Source: JAOABV01 sp964473505
GTDB lineage: Bacteria > Hydrothermota > Tepidihabitantia > Tepidihabitantales > CAIPLT01
Length of the DNA: 29,766 nucleotides
Direction of reading: 5' to 3'
Assembly (NCBI GenBank): GCA_964473505.1
Contig: CAYYPG010000015.1
Location: forward strand, 1 to 29,766
Every line of letters starts with the position of its first letter. Position 1 is the stretch's first letter. The notes under the pieces are model-generated. The model searched no databases. It was not told where the DNA came from and saw only the letters and a list, made by a program, of their open reading frames with translations. Both the position numbers and the translations under genes were made by a program. This document shows positions 23,194 to 29,766 of this stretch, one piece after another.

Positions 23194-23342
23194 CTCATCA
23201 GAAATGAGGTCAATACAAAAATTTCCATCGACAGATTATTAATTTTTAGTAAGTTATATAAGGCGGTCTCGTAAAATGTTAAACAAGTAGTCCCGCCAGT
23301 AAAACAAAGTCTCGTTGGATTATCAATTAAAAATATTTGCAT
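23178..23342 (-). pseudogene. Duplicated ftsI 3' end, still an open 54-codon frame
   Basis: The segment aligns without gaps to ftsI 135 bp upstream in the transcript: 23261-23329 against 23396-23464, about 70 percent identical by hand count, with most differences being transitions. The frame encodes LIDNPTRLCFTGGTTCLTF where FtsI has MIDEPKRSRFAGETTCPAF. It has an ATG nine bases after the ftsI stop codon and no stop for 54 codons, ending 16 bases inside murE. It is either a decaying tandem duplication or a small translated gene made from it. No Shine-Dalgarno precedes it, so reinitiation after ftsI would be needed. Confidence 0.7.
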
Positions 23343-23351
23343 TTTCATTTT

Positions 23352-25046
23352 TCAGTTCATCTTATTCACAAATTCATTAGTATACTTTATCCGTAAAGCA
23401 ATCTCACGAAATGCCGGACAAGTAGTCTCGCCAGCGAAACGAGATCTCTTTGGTTCATCAATCATAACTGCAATTAGAAATTGAGGATTATTTTGGGGAA
23501 AGAATCCGACAAAAGTCATTATCGATTTTGTTGCGGAATAAGTTCCATTGGGTTCAATTTTTTGTGATGTGCCGGTTTTACCACATACTTGGCAATCATA
23601 AAGCGCCGCTGCTCTACCGGTTCCACGGTTAACAACTTGTCCCAAGATATCTTTGATAATTTCCGCATTTTTTTCGCTCATTACCCGTCGAACTATTTTC
23701 TTTTGTCCTTGATATGTTATCTTTCCGTTTTTAATAATTTCTTTAACAATATACGGTTTGAGTAATAAACCGTTCTGGGCAACTGCCAAATACGCGGTGG
23801 CTAATTGTAATAAAGTTACTCGCAAACCTTGACCAAATGAATTGTTGGCTAATCTCAATTGCGTCATCGATTGTGGTCGATCTAAATAACCATTGGCTTC
23901 TCCTGGTAATTCGATTCCAGTGGTTAGCCCAAATCCAAACCTTCTTGCCATCTCGTAGAAATTTTCTGCGGGAATTTCTTGGGATAACAAACTCACACCA
24001 ATATTAGATGACTTAGCAAAAATATCGTAAAAATCAACAATGCCATTATTGTGGACATCTTTTATTTTTTTACCGGCAATCTCAATATAACCTTTAGAAA
24101 CATCCCATTTTTTTGAGAGCAAATGTTCTGTCGGCAATAATTCTAATGCGCTGGCACAGATTACCAACTTAAAGACCGAACCGGGTTCGAATTCATCGCT
24201 TATTGCGGATGCTTTCCATAAATTACGGTCAGTAGCAACGAATTTGTCTGGATTGTAATCAGGATAATCTACCATTGCTAAGACCGCTGCATCTTTGACA
24301 TCCAAAATCACTATTGAACCCCGAATTGCTTGCAAATTTTCTACATATTTTTGTAATGTTTGATACGCAAGCTGCTGCATATCAACATCAATAGTAAGCA
24401 CAACGTCGCTGCCGGCAATCGGTTGCTTTATCGGATAAGATGGCCAAACATAATGGTTTCCGATGGCATCCTTCTGTTTTAAAATCCAACCCGGTTCTCC
24501 GCTCAAAACTTTATCAAAATAATTTTCAATGCCTGCTAAACCATGTTCTTTTCCAATAATACCAACAACACTGGCGGTAACTTCGTTAAACGGATAGATT
24601 CTTTTTGTCGCATCGTTAACATAAACACAATTGGTAAATCGGTGGCGTCTTAATACTTCTTTTAATTTCAACGCCTGTTCATATTCAATCATTCGGGCGA
24701 AAGTAAAATATTCTTTACTTTGAATTAGTTTATTAAGAATTTCGGATTTTTCTCCGATTCCCAATGCACTTAATATTTGCGCCGCACTATCAGGATTACG
24801 CACATACCTTGGATGCACCGAAACCGTTGCGCTCAATTGACAAAAGGCTAACAGACGATATTGCCTATCCAAGATACGTCCTCTTTCCGCAATTAAAGTA
24901 TCTTTTTGCCAATGTTCACTTCTTGCCAGTTTCTCATACTTTTGATATTCCACAATTTGAGTTATAAAAAGATAAATCAGCAATCCAGCAAAGGTAATTG
25001 ATATACCCCACTTAATTAATTTTATCCGTTTAATCACATTAATCAT
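23352..25046 (-). CDS. ftsI: Septal peptidoglycan transpeptidase (PBP3-like) FtsI
   Basis: Class B penicillin-binding protein that cross-links septal peptidoglycan together with FtsW. The 564 residues start with a short basic segment and one membrane helix (about 13-30), then the pedestal domain with ERGRILDR and GIENYFDKVLSGEPG. The transpeptidase domain carries SVFK (Ser290, Lys293), SSN (346-348) and KTGTS (Lys490). No PASTA domains follow, in line with a diderm enzyme. The C-terminal 35 or so codons are present a second time just downstream. Its place between the FtsL-like gene and murE is the standard dcw position. Confidence 0.96.
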   Translation of the reverse strand: MINVIKRIKLIKWGISITFAGLLIYLFITQIVEYQKYEKLARSEHWQKDTLIAERGRILDRQYRLLAFCQLSATVSVHPRYVRNPDSAAQILSALGIGEKSEILNKLIQSKEYFTFARMIEYEQALKLKEVLRRHRFTNCVYVNDATKRIYPFNEVTASVVGIIGKEHGLAGIENYFDKVLSGEPGWILKQKDAIGNHYVWPSYPIKQPIAGSDVVLTIDVDMQQLAYQTLQKYVENLQAIRGSIVILDVKDAAVLAMVDYPDYNPDKFVATDRNLWKASAISDEFEPGSVFKLVICASALELLPTEHLLSKKWDVSKGYIEIAGKKIKDVHNNGIVDFYDIFAKSSNIGVSLLSQEIPAENFYEMARRFGFGLTTGIELPGEANGYLDRPQSMTQLRLANNSFGQGLRVTLLQLATAYLAVAQNGLLLKPYIVKEIIKNGKITYQGQKKIVRRVMSEKNAEIIKDILGQVVNRGTGRAAALYDCQVCGKTGTSQKIEPNGTYSATKSIMTFVGFFPQNNPQFLIAVMIDEPKRSRFAGETTCPAFREIALRIKYTNEFVNKMN

Positions 25047-25143
25047 TTTCTGTCAGCTAATTGACGGTTCTTTCTTTGCCCTGGTCAGATTCTTCGGTAG
25101 ATAAACTACACCAATAATTACTTTTTTTAAGCCCTTAATCGAA

Positions 25144-25443
25144 TCACTCATGTTTTACCACGGGATTTGTCAGGTTTTTTTCAGCATTAAGTTGATTTTT
25201 TTCATTGGTGATGGTGGTTGTTTTAGGATAAGTCAGACCCAAAGCAAGCGCCATCTTTTCTAAATTAGCAAACAGAAAGACGCGATGTTTTTCGGCTTCC
25301 AAGTTCAAAACTTCATCTTTGCACAATTTAAGTTCAGTTTCCAAGCGAGTAATCTCCTGCGTGTAAATAATGCTATATCGGTAGAGGACAAGATAAAGGA
25401 TAAAAAATGCCGCAATCGCAAACACAATTAGAATTCCTTTCAT
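25144..25443 (-). CDS. ftsL: FtsL-like divisome protein
   Basis: 99 residues: a membrane helix at about 4-22 (ILIVFAIAAFFILYLVLY) followed by a coiled-coil-like region (QEITRLETELKLCKDEVLNL) and a Thr/Asn-rich tail. This is the bitopic layout of FtsL, which pairs with FtsB and FtsQ to activate FtsWI. Sequence conservation in FtsL is very low, so the assignment rests on topology, size and position between rsmH and ftsI. It starts eight bases after the rsmH stop codon. The tail after about residue 70 lacks the usual features and may be disordered. Confidence 0.75.
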   Translation of the reverse strand: MKGILIVFAIAAFFILYLVLYRYSIIYTQEITRLETELKLCKDEVLNLEAEKHRVFLFANLEKMALALGLTYPKTTTITNEKNQLNAEKNLTNPVVKHE

Positions 25444-25451
25444 GGTTAATC

Positions 25452-26354
25452 TTACAGTTTTTCACCGGCCCTTAACCGCGCACTATGGGCTGAAGGATTA
25501 GCTTTTATCTCATTTGGCGATGGCGATAACGGTTTTTTGGTCATAACCTTTAGATGACCATTGCGCTCCATATCACGAAAAGTATTTTTCACAATTCGGT
25601 CTTCTAAAGAATGATAGGCAATTGCAACAATCCGGCCACCAACGGACAAAATCCTAATCGCACAATCAAGCCCTCGCTGAATATTATCCAATTCCTGATT
25701 TACCGCAATTCTTAAGGCTTGAAAGATTCGAGCCAAGGTCTTTTTAATTTTATGAGCCGGAACGACTTCCTGAATGACTTCCACTAAATCATAAGTCGTA
25801 TTAATCTTATTTTTCTGTTGATACACTCTTTGGGCAATTTTGTAAGCAAACCTTTCTTCGGCCCAGTCCTTAAAAATTTTTTTCAAGGCTAATGGTGAAC
25901 TGCATCGAATAATATCGCGAGCAGTCAAATTAAGACTTTGGTCAAACCGCATATCCAAAGGTCCGTTCTGCTGATAAGAAAATCCTCTCTTTTCAGAAGT
26001 TAACTGATAATAAGAAGCCCCGAAATCGAATAACACCCCTTGAATTAAGTATCCTGGAAACTTTTGCACCACTTGGTCAAGATTCGTATAACTCATCCTA
26101 AAAAGATAGAGATTGGAGTAATGTCTTAAACGATTCTGGGTATAATTGATTGCATCCGCATCACAATCCAAACCAACAACTATACTTTTTTTATCGGGCA
26201 AATGCTCTAAAATTGCTTGTGTATGGCCACCGCCACCAATTGTCGCATCAATGTAAAGACGCGGTAAATCAGAATTTTGTGATTTTGTCATCAGATAATA
26301 AATTACCGTATCAACCATTACCGGTCGATGAAAAAAAAATTGCTCTTTTACCAT
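25452..26354 (-). CDS. rsmH: 16S rRNA (cytosine1402-N4)-methyltransferase
   Basis: SAM-dependent enzyme (formerly MraW) that methylates C1402 in the ribosomal P site. The 300 residues open with FHRPVM, the conserved start of the family, then the SAM loop DATIGGGGHT (residues 36-45), GLDCDADA, LFDFGASYYQLTSEKRGFSY, GPLDMRFDQ and the C-terminal IAYHSLEDRIVKNTF and NPSAHSARLRAGEKL. It is the second gene of the cluster, 128 bp after mraZ. ATG 26354 lacks a strong Shine-Dalgarno but places the conserved start correctly. Confidence 0.97.
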   Translation of the reverse strand: MVKEQFFFHRPVMVDTVIYYLMTKSQNSDLPRLYIDATIGGGGHTQAILEHLPDKKSIVVGLDCDADAINYTQNRLRHYSNLYLFRMSYTNLDQVVQKFPGYLIQGVLFDFGASYYQLTSEKRGFSYQQNGPLDMRFDQSLNLTARDIIRCSSPLALKKIFKDWAEERFAYKIAQRVYQQKNKINTTYDLVEVIQEVVPAHKIKKTLARIFQALRIAVNQELDNIQRGLDCAIRILSVGGRIVAIAYHSLEDRIVKNTFRDMERNGHLKVMTKKPLSPSPNEIKANPSAHSARLRAGEKL

Positions 26355-26482
26355 CTTTGACCAGTCTTAGTTAACGAAATTAAACATTACTTCGGGCAGC
26401 GAATTAAAACAACTAACATTAGGTATTCAAAAAAGTTTTCATAAAATAACTAGCTATCATTTTTAGCTTACAACTTTTCATT

Positions 26483-26980
26483 TCAATAATGCTCAAAATC
26501 AGAAACCTTAAAATTTCTACTATAGTTTAAGTATTCATTAATTTTAGTCATATCCGAGGTATGTAATTGTTGAGCTTTCTTATGATATTCATCAAAAATC
26601 TGCGGATTCCAGATTTCAAAATAATTTCCTACTCCGGCAATTATAACTTCACCGGTGGAGATTTCCGCATATTCCAGATACCGTGACGGAATCAAAATTC
26701 GGCCTTGCGTATCTAACTTTACAAACTCAACATTGTTCTCAAAATAGCGTCTTAGCCTTAAAGAATCTTCATGAAATTTGGAGAGCCGTAAAATAATCTG
26801 ATTTTCAAATTTTTCCCATTCCTCAGGAGGATGGACTTCTATGGTCTTATCTAAACCAGTATTCAAAAGTAATTCAGTATTTTCTGCTGCTGGCAAAAGA
26901 CGGCGATAACGAGCCGGTATCGCAACTCGACCTTTAGCGTCAATTGCATAACGGTAGACACCTCGAAAACGATATACCAT
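26483..26980 (-). CDS. mraZ: Transcriptional regulator MraZ
   Basis: First gene of the dcw cluster. MraZ is a ring-shaped AbrB-type DNA-binding protein that represses its own operon in the species studied. The 165 residues contain the two internal repeats of the family, DAKGRVAIPARYR (14-26) and DTQGRILIPSRYLEYA (about 91-106), each the DNA-contacting DxxGR element. A tail of about 20 residues beyond the usual length of 140-150 is polar. The ribosome binding site is weak (AAGGA, 13 bases upstream). GTG boxes matching the known operator pattern lie about 200 bp upstream. Confidence 0.96.
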   Translation of the reverse strand: MVYRFRGVYRYAIDAKGRVAIPARYRRLLPAAENTELLLNTGLDKTIEVHPPEEWEKFENQIILRLSKFHEDSLRLRRYFENNVEFVKLDTQGRILIPSRYLEYAEISTGEVIIAGVGNYFEIWNPQIFDEYHKKAQQLHTSDMTKINEYLNYSRNFKVSDFEHY

Positions 26981-27179
26981 GTCTAAATATTATCCTTTTC
27001 GAAAATATTCATCTTTTTTTAACTAAGTTCAAAATATTGAATTTTATCTTATTATTATTTATTTACTTATAACGTCCGACAGTTTTAACATAAAATGCTT
27101 ATTCAGCCATATACTAAATTCCATGCACTACTATACCTTTCGCCCCAAAAAGAGCACTTGTCAAAGATCTCGTTTATTC

Positions 27180-27204
27180 TCCACTATTCACCACTATTCA
27201 ACAC
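27180..27204 (-). promoter_or_regulatory. MraZ operator: three GTG boxes at 10-bp period
   Basis: On the minus strand the pentamers GTGTT, GTGGT and GTGGA begin at 27204, 27194 and 27184, each followed by GAATA. Direct G/T-rich boxes spaced five bases apart, one helical turn, are the known MraZ binding pattern (TGGGN repeats in E. coli, GTGG-type in others). They start at the predicted transcription start, so bound MraZ would block the polymerase. Confidence 0.7.
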
Positions 27205-27211
27205 TTTCTAA

Positions 27212-27240
27212 ACTATAATACCAACTTGATGTTTTGTCAA
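27212..27240 (-). promoter_or_regulatory. Promoter of the mraZ/dcw operon
   Basis: TTGACA (27240-27235) and TATAGT (27217-27212) with a 17-bp spacer on the minus strand, the best complete sigma70-type match in the window. An inverted repeat, ACTTGA and TCAAGT (27224-27242), overlaps the -35 box and could bind another regulator. The predicted leader to mraZ is about 225 bases. Confidence 0.7.
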
Positions 27241-27629
27241 GTGAAAAATTTTTTATCTTAAAATAATATAACGCTTTATATTACAAATATCTTAATTCAA
27301 ATATTTTTAATGATTTCAAAAAATGCTTGTTAGGGATAGGAGGGGTATTTTAGGAATGGCAATATTTCATTTTCCAGTAGATATATTGGTACGATACCAA
27401 GACATTTTATTCACTCTAATGACATAATTATCTCACATCATTAATCTTATATAGGAACATCATAACGGATTTTATCATTACTCTTGGGCATCTGCCTTTT
27501 TTAGATAACCAAGAGGATGTTAGATACTCATACCTTTGAAATGTTCTGGATTGTTATCATAATCAGAACTGGTTTCAACTCTTTAATATAATTTAGGAGA
27601 TATTTTGTAAATTGTCCTATATTCTTAAA
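27241..27629. other. Intergenic, no gene recognised
   Basis: A small palindrome, TTGGTA and TACCAA around CGA (27386-27400), is the only regular structure. A 23-codon plus-strand frame at 27356 follows an AGGAGG but at poor spacing, and I do not call it. Confidence 0.4.
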
Positions 27630-27803
27630 ATTAACCTTTGCTCGTTGAAAAACCGGTTTCATATATCTTATTTAATTTCTTTCATAAGCTGTATAGTATA
27701 TGTTGGACATATTGTAATTAACCTTTACTAATTGAAAATCCTTTTCCCATAACCATTATAATTAAATTTCACAAACTGGATAGTATGTGTTGGACATATT
27801 GTA
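27630..27803. repeat. Tandem duplication, 2 x 87 bp
   Basis: Copies 27630-27716 and 27717-27803. Both start ATTAACCTTT, continue with TTGAAAA and end with a stretch in which the two differ at only a few bases (GGATAGTATGTGTTGGACAT in the second). The middle parts have diverged. There is no open frame. Confidence 0.75.
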
Positions 27804-27981
27804 TATTGCTCTTGACTTATTTATTTTTTGATTTATCATTGGGGTTGTTCTATTGCTTTTATAAAAATTTATATCAAAAAAGAAGACAAGTGAATCGATG
27901 TTCAAATTAATCAGAGTTTAATTGCTATCTTGGCAACTCTTCCGCAAAGAATATTACAAACAAATTGGTTGAACCGAGTGC

Positions 27982-28009
27982 GAGATTAAAGAATTTAGTT
28001 TTTAATCTC
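27982..28009. promoter_or_regulatory. Hairpin-forming inverted repeat just upstream of lpxB
   Basis: GAGATTAAA (27982-27990) and TTTAATCTC (28001-28009) are perfect 9-bp arms around a 10-base loop, ending ten bases before the lpxB ATG, with no Shine-Dalgarno in between. It could be an operator or an mRNA hairpin acting on translation initiation. It has no T run after it, so it is not a typical terminator. Confidence 0.45.
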
Positions 28010-28019
28010 TAATTCTTCT

Positions 28020-29159
28020 ATGCCTAAAATTTTCTTTAGTGTTGGCGAAGCATCCGGCGATTTATACGCGAGTATTATTATTAAGGAACTTATCAAATTG
28101 AATATTGCTCCCACTGATATTTTTGCTCTTGGCGGTCCGATGATAAAAAAGACCGGTGTATCCAGTATTCACGACATAGAAAAATTACAAATTTTAGGAT
28201 TTGTCGAAGGAATACGGTCTTATTTTACGATGCGAAAAACTCTGGCTCAAATTAAAAGGATTATGGCAGCCATAAAACCGGATATTTTTGTGCCAGTTGC
28301 ATTTAGCGGGTTTAATCTGTCGCTAATAAAATTTGCGAAAAATATCGGTTCAAAAGTCATATATTTTGCTCCACCCCAAATTTGGGCTTGGGGAAAATTT
28401 AGAATTACGACCCTTCGAAAATACTGTGATAAGGTTATCTGCTTATTCCCTTTTGAACATAAATTCTATCAACAAGCAGGAATTAATGCTTACTATTGGG
28501 GCAACCCTCTAATTGAGTATGTAAAAAGCAATTTATCTAAAATAGAAATCTGCCAAGCATTATCACTTCAACCAGAAATTGATTGGCTAACATTTATGCC
28601 TGGTTCGCGACCATCAGAATTAAACCGACATCTACCATTAGTTTTAGAGATTATTCAACATTTGCAATACGATTATCCTCAAAAGTTTGAATATTTTATC
28701 TTAATCAATAAAGACAAATTTTCAAACTGTAAATTTATAAATATTAAAAATCCGCCCAATATCCATTGGAACACAAATTATAAATATGAGATAATGAGAC
28801 ATTCCCAACTTATTTTGCTTTGCAGTGGTACCGCAAGTATTGAAGCCACAATTCTTAAAGTGCCTTTTATCTCATTTTATCAATTATCAACCATATCTTA
28901 TCTTTTAGCTAAGATATACTTAAAAACCAACTATTTTACCTTAACAAATATAATTGCTAACAAGAAAGTCGTGCAAGAATTTGCACAACCAAAATTAAAC
29001 ACACTATACGTTTCTATTAAGCATCATTTAGAGAATGATTCCCTTTTAAAACTGATTCGAGATGAATTAAAAATTGTCAAGCAACTGCTGTATTTGCCGC
29101 ACTCCAGTTCTAATATTGCCCGAACCATAATAGACAACCATAGTCACAAAACCATATAA
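28020..29159 (+). CDS. lpxB: Lipid-A-disaccharide synthase
   Basis: GT-B glycosyltransferase that joins UDP-2,3-diacylglucosamine and 2,3-diacylglucosamine 1-phosphate into the tetraacyl disaccharide of lipid A, at the inner face of the inner membrane. The 379 residues match the family. They open SVGEASGDLYASIIIKEL, then ALGGPMI, GFVEGIRSYF, FAPPQIWAWGKFR, YWGNPLIEY, FMPGSRPSELNRHLP and CSGTASIEATILKVPFI. It implies a lipopolysaccharide outer membrane. No other lpx gene is adjacent. ATG 28020 is not preceded by a Shine-Dalgarno but places the conserved start right. The last codons (about 29118 onward) lie inside the first unit of the downstream repeat array. Confidence 0.95.
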   Translation: MPKIFFSVGEASGDLYASIIIKELIKLNIAPTDIFALGGPMIKKTGVSSIHDIEKLQILGFVEGIRSYFTMRKTLAQIKRIMAAIKPDIFVPVAFSGFNLSLIKFAKNIGSKVIYFAPPQIWAWGKFRITTLRKYCDKVICLFPFEHKFYQQAGINAYYWGNPLIEYVKSNLSKIEICQALSLQPEIDWLTFMPGSRPSELNRHLPLVLEIIQHLQYDYPQKFEYFILINKDKFSNCKFINIKNPPNIHWNTNYKYEIMRHSQLILLCSGTASIEATILKVPFISFYQLSTISYLLAKIYLKTNYFTLTNIIANKKVVQEFAQPKLNTLYVSIKHHLENDSLLKLIRDELKIVKQLLYLPHSSSNIARTIIDNHSHKTI

Positions 29160-29645
29160 TTAACCATTTTACATTCAATTGGTTAATGGTAAACCTGACA
29201 CCTATAATACTAATTTCTTCCTGGCAAATCTAAGATTAAAAGAAACCCCTTGAAAATCAATATGGTCTCACGGATGAACTCTATGAATTCAAATACCCGA
29301 ATTCTGTAACCATAATCACATGACCTTATAATTAAGTCTTTTACATTCAATTGGTTAATATCGCCACACCTACTTTAATACTAATTTCTTACTGGCAAAT
29401 TCAAGAATTAAAGTAAACTCTTTGTATATTGTATTAATATAGTGATCTGGTCTCCCGAATGAACTATATTTAAAGTCAAGCACCCTGATTCTGTAATCAT
29501 AATCGCAAGACCTTATAATTAATTCTTTTACACTCAATTGTTTGATTCCAAAACTACCACTCTTACAGGCAAATCTAAGATTTATAGAAATCCCTTGAAA
29601 ATCAATATGATGGTCTCATTAATAAACCATTAAAGTCAAAAAAAC
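29118..29645. repeat. Three diverged tandem units (172 and 187 bp) starting inside lpxB
   Basis: Equivalent points are 29136, 29308 and 29495. Shared blocks in order: CCCGAA or CCCTGA with TTCTG, AACCATA then TCACA, ATAATTAA, TTTTACATTCAATTGGTTAA, ACTAATTTCTT with CTGGCAAAT, CCTTGAAAATCAATATG and GGTCTC. The second copy is diverged in the CCTTGAAAATC part. The first unit covers the last codons of lpxB. A partial fourth unit may follow (29645-29695, CATAATCATTGGGTTAATAT). No frame spans the array. Confidence 0.75.
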
Positions 29646-29695
29646 AAAATTCTAAAATAGAAGTTATCTTGCATAATCATTGGGTTAATATTTAA

Positions 29696-29766
29696 TAAAC
29701 AACACATATGACGATTCTGGAGGTTAATTATAGGGGTTTTCATTGAAACCATTTAAATTTGAAAAA
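29696..29766. other. Window end, no gene called
   Basis: Contains GGAGG (near 29720) without a start codon at proper distance, and GGGGTTTTCATTGAAACC. The word ATTGAAAC is the common 3' end of many CRISPR repeats, but only one copy is in the window, so no array is called. Confidence 0.3.

Noticed and set aside
24180..24195. GGTTCGAATTC resembling a tRNA T-arm
   Set aside because: It lies inside the ftsI transpeptidase domain (the SVFK region) and no acceptor or anticodon stem can be formed. No tRNA or rRNA gene was seen anywhere in the window.
27356..27427. 23-codon ORF after an AGGAGG upstream of the dcw promoter
   Set aside because: The spacing from GGAGG to the ATG is about 12 bases and the peptide has no features; too short to support.

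Overview
The window is AT-rich bacterial chromosome whose main content is one long minus-strand division and cell wall (dcw) cluster, from 26980 down to 10721. Its order is mraZ, rsmH, ftsL-like, ftsI, murE, mraY, murD, ftsW, murG, murC, murB, ftsA, ftsZ. The MurE substrate motif (DNPR) points to meso-diaminopimelate peptidoglycan. An lpxB gene at 28020-29159 points to an outer membrane with lipid A. A cyclic 2,3-diphosphoglycerate synthetase homologue, apparently leaderless promoters and intergenic DNA full of decayed repeats suggest an uncultured, possibly heat-adapted diderm lineage of the WOR-3/Stahlbacteria kind. That placement is an inference, not something the sequence proves.

Layout. 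1-960 (minus) is the 5' part of a gene for a secreted repeat protein, preceded by a 45-codon ORF that overlaps it by ATGA. 961-2214 is mostly non-coding and holds one copy of a short mobile-element-like repeat. 2215-4149 (minus) carries a metallo-beta-lactamase-fold hydrolase, an alkylguanine-DNA alkyltransferase and a solitary rplF. 4495-6048 and 6457-7785 (plus) carry 1-pyrroline-5-carboxylate dehydrogenase and the cyclic 2,3-diphosphoglycerate synthetase homologue. 8686-9762 (plus) is an XRE-type regulator between two intergenic regions of about 900 bp built partly of diverged tandem repeats. The dcw cluster follows, then about 1 kb of intergenic DNA, lpxB, and a repeat block to the window end.

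How the genes work together. One good sigma70-type promoter and three GTG boxes at 10-bp period lie upstream of mraZ. They fit the known scheme in which MraZ represses its own operon, here an uninterrupted run ending in ftsA-ftsZ. The cluster makes lipid-linked precursor (MurB/C/D/E, MraY, MurG) and the septal synthase (FtsW/FtsI with the FtsL-like protein), and positions it with FtsA/FtsZ. murF, ddl and a recognisable ftsQ are absent. The place where ftsQ is often found (13118-13574) has no long ORF but carries a 28-codon ORF with a strong Shine-Dalgarno directly before ftsA.

Most unusual signals: (1) a family of 144-166 bp elements with terminal inverted repeats, one copy with a near-perfect 8-bp target duplication; (2) a 135-bp tandem duplication of the 3' end of ftsI that is still an open 54-codon frame; (3) a 172-187 bp tandem repeat that begins inside the end of lpxB; (4) rplF standing alone with a promoter that leaves no 5' leader; (5) lineage-specific extra segments in MurD, FtsW, MurG and MurC.
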